Positions 1-5,053 of a stretch of DNA of 5,621 nucleotides are shown in pieces; positions within the stretch are counted from its first letter, which is position 1, and each line of letters starts with the position of its first letter. The notes below the pieces were generated by a model. The model did no database searches and was not told the origin of the DNA. It worked only from the letters and a program-made list of their open reading frames with translations. The position numbers and the translations under genes are program-made. The stretch is taken from positions 1 through 5,621 of the forward strand of contig JAKANW010000245.1 of NCBI GenBank assembly GCA_021823555.1, read 5' to 3'. This DNA is from Chloroflexota bacterium (lineage in GTDB: Bacteria; Chloroflexota; Anaerolineae; Anaerolineales; Villigracilaceae).

Positions 1-117
1 GCTCTGCGGATATTTCTCCAGGAGCGTTTTCAGCGCGGCCTGTGCGGCCAGGTTGGCGGTGGTATTCGATTTACCTGTCCCCCCACGGAACGAGTGGATC
101 GAAACGATTTTTCCCAT
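1..117 (-). CDS. MinD/ParA-like P-loop ATPase, N-terminal part only
   Basis: The first 39 residues of a protein that continues beyond the left edge. It begins MGKIVSIHSFRGGTGKSNTT, a short beta strand followed by a Walker A loop of the MinD/ParA/Mrp type (G12 G13 T14 G15 K16 S17). Such ATPases dimerise on ATP and usually work at membranes or on DNA to position cargo. The start is well supported: a perfect AGGAGG lies 8 bases upstream and overlaps the stop codon of the cNMP-binding gene, whose reading frame ends 12 bases before this ATG, so the two are almost surely co-transcribed. The opening 24 residues nearly match the ATPase at the right end of the window, but after NLA this copy reads AQAALKTLLEKYPQS, a longer helix than its paralogue. 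The signature lysine of the deviant Walker A is arginine (R11). Family assignment is firm; specific function is unknown because the body of the protein is missing. Confidence 0.88.
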   Translation of the reverse strand, partial: MGKIVSIHSFRGGTGKSNTTANLAAQAALKTLLEKYPQS

Positions 118-133
118 GACAGCGGCCTCCTAG
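118..133 (-). promoter_or_regulatory. Shine-Dalgarno of the left ATPase gene
   Basis: On the minus strand the sequence is CTAGGAGGCCGCTGTC followed by ATG. The AGGAGG is a perfect anti-16S match with 8 bases of spacing, and its first bases are part of the TAG stop of the preceding gene. This arrangement fixes the ATPase start and suggests that ribosomes finishing the cNMP-binding protein reinitiate here. Confidence 0.8.
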
Positions 134-858
134 AATTTGTCCTTGCGTTGTTCGCGGATTTTCTGCGCCTGCATTTTCAACTTGGAATAGAATTCCGTGC
201 CAGTCAACTCCTCGAACTCCTGCTTGCGCCTGTTCTCGTCAATAGCCAGCGTCAATTTTTGCACCTGCTGTTTCAGGTTGTCTTCGCGCGCCTTCACGCC
301 TTTCACCATCTGAAAAAACGCGGCCAGCATCTGACTGGCCTTATCCTCGTCAGAGGCAACCTGGTCAGGCTGGACCTGGTCTATGAAAGAGTAATCGCCC
401 TCGGCGATTTTCTTGCTCCACTCGGTGGCTTTTTGGATATAGGTGGTGGCAAACCGCAGGCGGGAGGAGACGCTTCGGATCAGGATCAGCGCCAGGTCCG
501 GACGTTGATCGAGCAGATCGAAGAAAGCCTCCCGCTTCAATTCCAGGACCTGAGAATCGGTCACCGCCACGACGCTAGCCGAGCGCGGCTCCTGGTCGAG
601 GAGCGACATCTCGCCGATGGTTTCGCCCGGTCCGCATTGATTGAGCACCAGTTCGCCGCCTTGCGCGGCGTCATGGACGATCTTAACCCCGCCCTCGTCG
701 ATGATATAGAGCGCGTCGCCCACGTCGCCGCGTCGGAAGAGGACGCTGTCTTTGGCGAGACGGCGGTGCGTCATTTTTTGCGCCAAGGCTTCCAGCACGT
801 CATCGGGCAGGCCCTGGAATAGGAAGGCTTTTTTCAGGCGGACAATTTCGTTGTTCAT
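130..858 (-). CDS. Cyclic nucleotide-binding domain protein with C-terminal coiled coil, no HTH
   Basis: A 242-residue soluble protein. Residues about 9-125 form a cNMP-binding beta-barrel of the CRP/PKA-regulatory fold: a leading helix with FLFQGLPDDVLEALA, the strand-turn RRGDVGDALYIIDEG, and a phosphate-binding cassette at G82-E83-M84 through P91-R92-S93-A94. E83 and R92 are the residues that in CRP contact ribose and phosphate, so ligand binding is plausible. Beyond about residue 130 there is no CRP winged helix. Instead a helical region (ATEWSKKIAEGDY at 144-156) leads into a charged, Gln/Lys/Glu-rich segment (about 186-242) that looks like a coiled coil. It is therefore probably a signalling or scaffold protein, not a transcription factor. 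The frame stays open up to 912, but the ATG at 858 is preferred: it overlaps the prsW stop as ATGA and has AAGG nine bases upstream. The next gene, the ATPase, follows after 12 bases. The nucleotide ligand (cAMP, cGMP, another, or none) cannot be read from sequence. Confidence 0.9.
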   Translation of the reverse strand: MNNEIVRLKKAFLFQGLPDDVLEALAQKMTHRRLAKDSVLFRRGDVGDALYIIDEGGVKIVHDAAQGGELVLNQCGPGETIGEMSLLDQEPRSASVVAVTDSQVLELKREAFFDLLDQRPDLALILIRSVSSRLRFATTYIQKATEWSKKIAEGDYSFIDQVQPDQVASDEDKASQMLAAFFQMVKGVKAREDNLKQQVQKLTLAIDENRRKQEFEELTGTEFYSKLKMQAQKIREQRKDKF

Positions 859-1964
859 TCCGTTTCGCCTTTGGATGCGGTTCCTGTCGCGCGTTGGTTC
901 AAACGGGTCCACACCCCCGTGCCTCGTTCATCCCGGGGAGCCATGCGCGTTTGCAGGATGTCCCACAGCGGGCTGGCATCTTCGGGAAAAATATTGCGCA
1001 GAAACAACATGCAGTAGGTACCTATTTTTTTGCGATTCTCATTCATGCTCTCGCGCAGGGCGGCCACCTGCTGTTCGGCGGCCTGGCGCATTTTTTCGTC
1101 CTGGTGTTTTTCGGCGGTCTTTTTGTAGATGCCCATCTGCGCCTGCGCCAGCAAAATCTCTTTTGCCAATGCGGCCTTTTGCAGGCCAAACCGCGCTGTA
1201 AAGCCCTCCAGAATTTCATCCACATTTTCGAAACGGTTGACGATGGAGGCTTCGCGCGAGGTGACGGACTGTTCCTTGCTCAACTGTTCGTCCACCCAGC
1301 CCTTCATGATTTTCAACCCGCGTCGCATGATGATATAGACGAGGAACCCGCCGCCAAACCCAGCCAGGATGGCGAACAGGAGCGGTGCGCCACGACTGAC
1401 GAGGTTGTTGAAAGCCATGTGGAGTCCCATGGCGACCGCGGCGCTGCCCAGCAGAGCCAAAAACCTGCGGATGGAGCGGGCCCGTTCAAAACGCGAGAGC
1501 CCCAGCGCGATGCCAATCGAACCGCTGGCGGTGGCATGGATCAGGTTGGTGGAAAAGACGCGCATCAATGCCAGTGTAACGCCGGCAGATGGGCTGGAAA
1601 GTACGTATTCGAAATTTTCAACGATGGCAAAACCAATCCCCACTGTAAACCCGTAGATGGCCCCGTCCACGAAGTAGGTGAAGTCCGCGCGGCGAATCAG
1701 GTAGACGAGGATCGCGCCTTTCAGGATTTCCTCCAAGATGGGTGCGCTGAAGCGCACCACCTGATCGCGGCCTAGAATGCCGTTGGCGATCAGATTGGAC
1801 TGGATGAGGTAGGCCAGCAGGTAGGCGACCAGTCCCCACAGGAAACAGACAACAATAAGTTGGATCTTGCGCGTCTCGAAAAAATCGCGCCGTGAGATCC
1901 AATATAGGTATCCAAAGGGAATAAGGATCGCAACTGCCAGGGCTGGAACGGAAGCCAGTGTCAT
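855..1964 (-). CDS. prsW: PrsW-family intramembrane metalloprotease with extended cytosolic tail
   Basis: A 369-residue membrane protein. The PrsW hallmarks are present in order: E78-E79-x-x-K82 (APILEEILKG), D100-G101 followed by F112 and E116-N117 (GFAIVENFEY), H143 in NLIHATASG, and H182 in GLHMAFNN. These Glu and His residues are the proposed metal-binding and catalytic set of the family. Hydrophobic stretches at roughly 4-22, 35-57, 76-90, 101-120, 127-155, 170-188 and 192-214 give about seven or eight membrane segments. B. subtilis PrsW makes the first cut in the anti-sigma factor RsiW and so activates an ECF sigma factor. This protein adds about 150 residues after the last helix, charged and helical (LAKEILLAQAQMGIYKK, then a Gln/Glu/Lys-rich stretch), probably in the cytosol. 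Its stop overlaps the cNMP-binding gene's start by ATGA. An in-frame TAA 18 bases upstream rules out a longer product. The start has no good Shine-Dalgarno (AAGG lies 13 bases away). The symbol is used at family level. Confidence 0.92.
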   Translation of the reverse strand: MTLASVPALAVAILIPFGYLYWISRRDFFETRKIQLIVVCFLWGLVAYLLAYLIQSNLIANGILGRDQVVRFSAPILEEILKGAILVYLIRRADFTYFVDGAIYGFTVGIGFAIVENFEYVLSSPSAGVTLALMRVFSTNLIHATASGSIGIALGLSRFERARSIRRFLALLGSAAVAMGLHMAFNNLVSRGAPLLFAILAGFGGGFLVYIIMRRGLKIMKGWVDEQLSKEQSVTSREASIVNRFENVDEILEGFTARFGLQKAALAKEILLAQAQMGIYKKTAEKHQDEKMRQAAEQQVAALRESMNENRKKIGTYCMLFLRNIFPEDASPLWDILQTRMAPRDERGTGVWTRLNQRATGTASKGETE

Positions 1965-1971
1965 GAAAGGA

Positions 1972-1999
1972 ATGATACCTTATTTAAAATTACCTGCAA
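1972..1999 (-). promoter_or_regulatory. Candidate promoter for the prsW unit
   Basis: On the minus strand TTGCAG (1999-1994) and TATCAT (1977-1972) are separated by 16 bases. The -10 matches TATAAT at five of six positions; the -35 is weak (TTG plus three mismatches). It lies just past the terminator of the lipoprotein gene, where a new promoter would be expected. The -10 is so close to the ATG at 1964 that transcription would begin at or next to the start codon, giving a leaderless message. Low certainty: readthrough of the terminator is an alternative source of transcripts. Confidence 0.3.
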
Positions 2000-2002
2000 A
2001 GA

Positions 2003-2045
2003 AGAAACAGGGAGAGGCGACAGCGGGTAAACCCGCTGTCGCCTC
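2003..2045 (-). terminator. Rho-independent terminator after the lipoprotein gene
   Basis: A perfect inverted repeat pairs 2014-2028 with 2031-2045 (arm GAGGCGACAGCGGGT read on the plus strand). This gives 14 usable GC-rich base pairs closed by a four-base loop. Read in the minus direction it is followed by TCCCTGTTTCTTC and then TTTG, a pyrimidine-rich, moderately T-rich tail. It begins 19 bases after the TAA of the lipoprotein gene and ends about 40 bases before prsW, so it separates the two transcription units. There is no T-tract on the plus-strand side, so it should act in one direction only. Confidence 0.82.
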
Positions 2046-2064
2046 GATGGTTGGAGAGTACGGT

Positions 2065-3828
2065 TTAGTAGCCGCGCGAGCCGGGTTCTTTCGAAGGCGA
2101 CCACTCGGCCCACTTGTCTGAAGCCGGGTTGGTAGTCAGGTTGGTGACTTCGCCACCCGTCCACGGGACGCTGAACAGGTTCAAGTTGCCGTCCCGGCTG
2201 GAGGTGAAGGAGATCATTTTGCCGCCGCAGTCCCATGTCGGGGAAGAATCGGGGCCGAGGAAGTCGGTTAGGCGATATTCCTTGTTGGCGGCCAGGTCGA
2301 AGGTGTAGACGTCGGTGTTGCTGGCATCTCCCACCTGGTAGGCGATGCGAAAGCCATCGGGCGACCAGGAGGCGTTGCCAGCGTTGCCGTTGCCGCGGCT
2401 GATTTGGGTCATGTTCTGGCCGCTCAGGTCGCTGACGAACAGGTCCCAGGTGCCGCTCAGGTTGGCGAAGAAGGCCAGGTTCTTTCCGTTCGGCGACCAG
2501 GAGGGGAAGACCACGTCTTCGGCGAAGGAGGTCACCTGGTATTCGGTGCCGGTGGAGAGGTCGAGCAGATACACGTTCCAGGAACCGGAACGGTTGCTTT
2601 GGAAGGCCAGCCAATTCTTGTCGGGCGAGAAGAAGGGGTTCACATCGTCGGCCGGGTCGGTGGTCAGTTGGATTTCTTGCCCGGTGGTGATGTCAACATC
2701 GAACAGGTCCCAGTTGCCGTTGCGGTCACTCTGGTAGACCACATGCTGGCTATCGGGGGCGAACATCGCGTTGACGTTGTTCGACTGGGTGGTGGTCAGA
2801 CGGGTCTGCGCCTTGCCTTCGCTGTCCGAGAGGTACAGTTCCACATTTCCGTCGCGGTTGCTCTGGAAGACGATCCATTTGTCGTCCGGCGAGCGGCTGG
2901 GGCGGGAGTCGGTGGCGTTGCTGTTGGAGATATTGATCAGGTTCGAGCCATCCGATTTTTCGACGCCATCCAAACGGAAGAGATCGAGGTTGCCGTTGCG
3001 GAAGGAGTGGAAGATGATGTACTGCGGGCAGGTCAGGCTATCGGGGACAGGCGCCTGCGGCACAAAGTTGATGGGAGGAGGCGGCAGGGTCGGAGTGGCA
3101 GGAGGCTCGGGAGTGGCAGTCGGTGAGCCCGGAGGTAACGCCGTGGGAGTGGACGGAGTTCCGCAAATGCCATCCGCGGGCGCGGGGATGATATCGCCTT
3201 CGTGGTGGATGTGGCCGGAGTAGGCGCCGTCATCATCCACGGTGATTTTGATGTATCCGCCATTGCCGGTTCGATGGCAAATGGTCACAGGGGTGTGTCC
3301 CTGGCTGGGCGGGTCTTTCGGGCCATTGGGCTTGTTGGCAGGGCAGCCGCCCTTGGGCGCGGGGATGATGTCCCCTTCATGGTAGATGTGACCAGAATAG
3401 ACGCCATCGTCATCCACAGTGATTTCCACATAGGGATTGGTGGCGCTACCGGTCGCGTGGCAGATGGTGATGGGCGTGTGACCGCCGCCACGCGGGGTTC
3501 CGTTTCCACCGCCAGAATTACCCCCGGCATTTCCGTTGCCGCCGGAGTTTCCGCCGCCAGAATTGCCCCCGGCGTTTCCATTGCCACCGGAGTTTCCGCC
3601 GCCATTGCCATTGCCACCACCGTTGCCATTTCCACCCCCATTGCCATTTCCACCCCCATTGCCATTTCCACCACCGTTACCATTGCCACCCCCATTTCCG
3701 CCCGCGCCGCCCGCCAAGCCTCCATTCGCCGGGGCGCAGGCCGCCAAAACCAGCGACAAAATCGCCAGGATTACGGCAAGAACAAAGAGTGACTTTCGCC
3801 ACTCAAATTTTCGTTCAGACTGTTTCAT
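2065..3828 (-). CDS. Surface lipoprotein: Gly/Asn-rich linker, two ICHxTG repeats, seven-bladed PD40/TolB-like propeller
   Basis: A 587-residue exported lipoprotein. Residues 1-31 are a type II signal peptide (charged ERKFEWRK, a hydrophobic core, lipobox LAAC with Cys31). Residues 36-116 are a flexible Gly/Asn/Ser linker. Residues 117-158 and 178-217 are two copies of a module of the form HTPxTICHxTG, then ITVDDDG, then GHIxHEGDIIPAP; I know this type of module from many secreted bacterial proteins but do not know its function. Residues 224-262 are a Thr/Pro stalk. Residues 265-578 hold seven PD40-like repeats with an SxRDGNxxLF-type core (starting near 271, 319, 363, 407, 451, 495 and 539), enough for a closed beta-propeller. 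The start at 3828 is fixed by AAGGAG five bases upstream and by the signal peptide, although the frame stays open to 4086. It follows the anti-sigma gene after 47 bases and is probably co-transcribed. A role in binding envelope ligands or sensing is inferred; no catalytic residues are evident. Confidence 0.9.
   Translation of the reverse strand: MKQSERKFEWRKSLFVLAVILAILSLVLAACAPANGGLAGGAGGNGGGNGNGGGNGNGGGNGNGGGNGNGGGNGNGGGNSGGNGNAGGNSGGGNSGGNGNAGGNSGGGNGTPRGGGHTPITICHATGSATNPYVEITVDDDGVYSGHIYHEGDIIPAPKGGCPANKPNGPKDPPSQGHTPVTICHRTGNGGYIKITVDDDGAYSGHIHHEGDIIPAPADGICGTPSTPTALPPGSPTATPEPPATPTLPPPPINFVPQAPVPDSLTCPQYIIFHSFRNGNLDLFRLDGVEKSDGSNLINISNSNATDSRPSRSPDDKWIVFQSNRDGNVELYLSDSEGKAQTRLTTTQSNNVNAMFAPDSQHVVYQSDRNGNWDLFDVDITTGQEIQLTTDPADDVNPFFSPDKNWLAFQSNRSGSWNVYLLDLSTGTEYQVTSFAEDVVFPSWSPNGKNLAFFANLSGTWDLFVSDLSGQNMTQISRGNGNAGNASWSPDGFRIAYQVGDASNTDVYTFDLAANKEYRLTDFLGPDSSPTWDCGGKMISFTSSRDGNLNLFSVPWTGGEVTNLTTNPASDKWAEWSPSKEPGSRGY
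2095..3036 (-). other. Seven-bladed PD40/TolB-like beta-propeller domain
   Basis: The seven repeats are FHSFRNGNLDLF (273-284), FQSNRDGNVELY (321-332), YQSDRNGNWDLF (365-376), FQSNRSGSWNVY (409-420), FFANLSGTWDLF (453-464), YQVGDASNTDVY (497-508) and FTSSRDGNLNLF (541-552). They recur every 44 residues in the middle blades and are mostly preceded by SPD-type turns. Cys267 precedes the first blade strand and Cys534 precedes the last at the equivalent place. They are the only cysteines in the domain and could form a disulfide that closes the ring. Confidence 0.82.
3178..3297 (-). repeat. ICHxTG/GHxxHEGDIIP module, second copy
   Basis: Residues 178-217 of the lipoprotein. The copy reads HTPVTICHRTG, then ITVDDDGAYSGHIHHEGD, then IIPAP, with a second cysteine (C222) 38 residues after C184. 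It is a tandem duplicate of the module at 3355-3480, but is two residues shorter in the loop after TG (NGGY in place of SATNPY). Confidence 0.85.
3355..3480 (-). repeat. ICHxTG/GHxxHEGDIIP module, first copy
   Basis: Residues 117-158 of the lipoprotein: HTPITICHATGSATNPY, ITVDDDGVYSGHIYHEGD, IIPAP. C123 is followed 39 residues later by C162. The His and Cys residues shared by both copies (H117, C123, H124, H147, H150) could bind a metal, or the Cys pair could form a disulfide; sequence alone does not decide. A linker of about 19 residues separates the two copies. Confidence 0.85.
3505..3594 (-). repeat. Two 45-bp tandem repeats encoding NSGGNGNAGGNSGGG
   Basis: Residues 79-93 and 94-108 of the lipoprotein are identical 15-residue units, encoded by two 45-bp copies (3550-3594 and 3505-3549) that differ at only a few third positions. 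They directly adjoin the 18-bp array and together form the flexible linker. Confidence 0.85.
3595..3684 (-). repeat. Five 18-bp tandem repeats encoding NGNGGG
   Basis: Five consecutive in-frame copies of an 18-bp unit (for example AATGGCAATGGGGGTGGA on the coding strand) encode five NGNGGG hexapeptides, residues 49-78. Two neighbouring copies are identical at DNA level and the others differ only at wobble positions. This suggests recent expansion by slippage or unequal exchange. Confidence 0.9.
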
Positions 3829-3845
3829 GGGTTCTCCTTTTTGTA
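3829..3845 (-). promoter_or_regulatory. Shine-Dalgarno of the lipoprotein gene
   Basis: On the minus strand the bases before the start read AAAAAGGAGAACCC and then ATG. The AAGGAG is a strong ribosome-binding site with five bases of spacing. It selects the ATG at 3828 over upstream in-frame starts inside the anti-sigma gene. Confidence 0.85.
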
Positions 3846-3875
3846 AAATTACAGATAATTTATCCTTGATTTTGT

Positions 3876-4355
3876 TCACGGTTTGCGACGCAACAGCCAG
3901 CCAATGGATACCACCAACACGCCCAGCGCAATCCAAATGAATGCGCCCGGCCGGGCAATCCCTGCGCTGGCTGACAATGGGCCGCTGTTTGAAAACAGGA
4001 TGGGGACCGTCACAACCAGGATGCCCGCGAGAACAATCGCCGCGAGGGCCAGACCAAACGAACGGCGATTGGACAACGACAGCCAATCCAGCCGAAAAAC
4101 ATCCAGCCAGCGCGGTTTCTTCTGCTCCTCATCCCGCCACTTTTTCAGGACCCGGGCCTGTATCCGTTTCACCAAGGCGGAATCCAGCTCCTGTTTGGGC
4201 AGGGCGTGTTTGAGTCGCAGAAGCGTTCCTGCAAGAGCACGCGTCTCAGGGTCGGGACCGTCCGCGGGAGGGCTATCCGTCTTGCCGTCCAGAATTTGAT
4301 CGGCGAAGTCGGCCAGCCACTCATCTGGGTGGATGGATGGATTATTTCGGGTCAT
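3876..4355 (-). CDS. Putative membrane anti-sigma factor (non-zinc type), two TM helices
   Basis: A 159-residue protein whose start overlaps the end of the ECF sigma gene by 14 bases, the usual arrangement for a sigma factor and its regulator. The N-terminal 90 residues are hydrophilic and helical (PDEWLADFADQILDG at 10-24; ETRALAGTLLRLKHALPK; LVKRIQARVLKKW), as expected for a sigma-binding domain. There is no cysteine in the protein, so it lacks the HxxxCxxC zinc motif of the common anti-sigma fold. Two hydrophobic helices lie at about 100-121 and 138-155, each flanked by Arg/Lys (NRR before the first, RRKP after the second). This predicts both ends in the cytosol and a short external loop of about 17 residues. 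The ATG at 4355 is preceded by GGAAAGAG three bases away. The anti-sigma role is inferred from position and topology, not from a recognised domain. Confidence 0.75.
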   Translation of the reverse strand: MTRNNPSIHPDEWLADFADQILDGKTDSPPADGPDPETRALAGTLLRLKHALPKQELDSALVKRIQARVLKKWRDEEQKKPRWLDVFRLDWLSLSNRRSFGLALAAIVLAGILVVTVPILFSNSGPLSASAGIARPGAFIWIALGVLVVSIGWLLRRKP

Positions 4356-4896
4356 GGTCTCTTTCCAGGTTTTTGCGGAGCGCCGCCACCGCGCGGCGAA
4401 AAAGGGATTTGGTGGTCTCCAGGTTGGCGCCCATGGTTTTGGCAATCTCGTCGAATTGCATCCCGTCCGAAAAACGCAACAAGATGATTTCGCGGTATTT
4501 TTCGGGCATGGACATCAGCGCATGGCGCAGGGCGATGCGATCTTCCAGTTGCAGGTCGTTGCTTTCATCAGGAATGCTCTCCGCTTCGACCAGCGGCGTT
4601 TCGGGGGGAGTCTGCTTGCGGTTCCGTTTTCGATAGTACTCAGCGACTTTGTAGTTTGTTAAAGTACGCAACCAGGTGCTGAACAGGGATTCGCCGCGGA
4701 AAGTGTGAAGCGATTTCAACACAGCCATGAACACTTCCTGCGTCAAATCCTCCACGTCTGCTTCGGGAATGACGTATCGCACCCGGTTATACACAACCGA
4801 CAGGTAGCGTTCATAGAGTGGACCAAACGAGTCCAGGTCGCCCTGTTTGAAGCGCTGGATCAGGTGTTCGTCGCTGACAGCTGACCGGGGTAACAT
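4342..4896 (-). CDS. ECF (extracytoplasmic function) RNA polymerase sigma factor
   Basis: A 184-residue sigma-70 family protein of the two-domain ECF type. Region 2 covers about 9-93: LIQRFKQGDLDSFGPLYERY, the core-binding EDLTQEVF at 49-56 (the conserved DxxQ of region 2.2), then TFRGESLFSTWLRTLTNYKV and the basic YYRKRNRK of region 2.4, which should contact the -10 element. A linker rich in Pro and Glu (95-118) leads to region 4 at about 120-176: ALMSMPEKYREIILLRFSDG, then the helix-turn-helix FDEIAKTMGANLETTKSLFRRAVAALRK that reads the -35. Length and order are typical for the family, with no C-terminal extension. The gene heads a unit with the putative anti-sigma and the lipoprotein. Its start has no Shine-Dalgarno: the bases just upstream are seven C on the coding strand. 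An in-frame stop lies 24 bases upstream, so a longer form is excluded. The regulon is unknown. Confidence 0.94.
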   Translation of the reverse strand: MLPRSAVSDEHLIQRFKQGDLDSFGPLYERYLSVVYNRVRYVIPEADVEDLTQEVFMAVLKSLHTFRGESLFSTWLRTLTNYKVAEYYRKRNRKQTPPETPLVEAESIPDESNDLQLEDRIALRHALMSMPEKYREIILLRFSDGMQFDEIAKTMGANLETTKSLFRRAVAALRKNLERDHDPK

Positions 4897-5053
4897 GGGG
4901 GGGCTTCTATTGAATTAGTTGCAATCGGATTGGGAAAGGGGTTGCTGGATTTTCGAACGTTCAATCCATGTGTGGCAAATATAACATAGAAACAGTCAAT
5001 TCGGGCAGGAGCGTGGTCCCGCGCCAAAATCTTCACAAATTCGAGAATCGAAA
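4897..5053. other. Divergent intergenic region upstream of the sigma gene
   Basis: No gene is seen here. On the minus strand there is TTGACT (4999-4994) followed by an AT-rich TATGTTATATTT, but the spacing does not give a standard sigma-A promoter. There is also a palindrome GAACGTTC (4955-4962) and, next to the sigma start codon, a run of seven G on the plus strand (4897-4903). The sigma operon promoter must lie here but could not be pinned down. Confidence 0.5.

Noticed and set aside
94..822. Open plus-strand frame of 242 codons opposite the cNMP-binding gene.
   Set aside because: It is the antisense shadow of a clear cNMP-binding domain gene. Its translation has no recognisable domain, and no ribosome site supports it.
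859..912. Eighteen-residue N-terminal extension of the cNMP-binding protein.
   Set aside because: It lies inside the end of prsW, is Arg-rich and unlike the family. The ATGA overlap and AAGG support the start at 858.
894..1775. Open plus-strand frame of 293 codons opposite prsW.
   Set aside because: It is antisense to a gene with all the PrsW motifs. The translation is His/Gln/Ala-rich with no domain, typical of a GC-rich shadow frame.
3595..3684. Regular 18-bp repeats considered as a CRISPR array or iteron.
   Set aside because: The units are contiguous with no spacers, in frame, and encode a Gly/Asn linker inside a real gene.
3536..3940. Proline-rich plus-strand frame, and a longer plus-strand frame at 3202-3792.
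   Set aside because: Both arise from reading the Gly/Asn tandem repeats backwards. The regular PPP and ATA patterns are artefacts of the repeat.
3829..4086. N-terminal extension of the lipoprotein frame.
   Set aside because: It would overlap the anti-sigma gene and bury the signal peptide. The strong AAGGAG and lipobox support the ATG at 3828.
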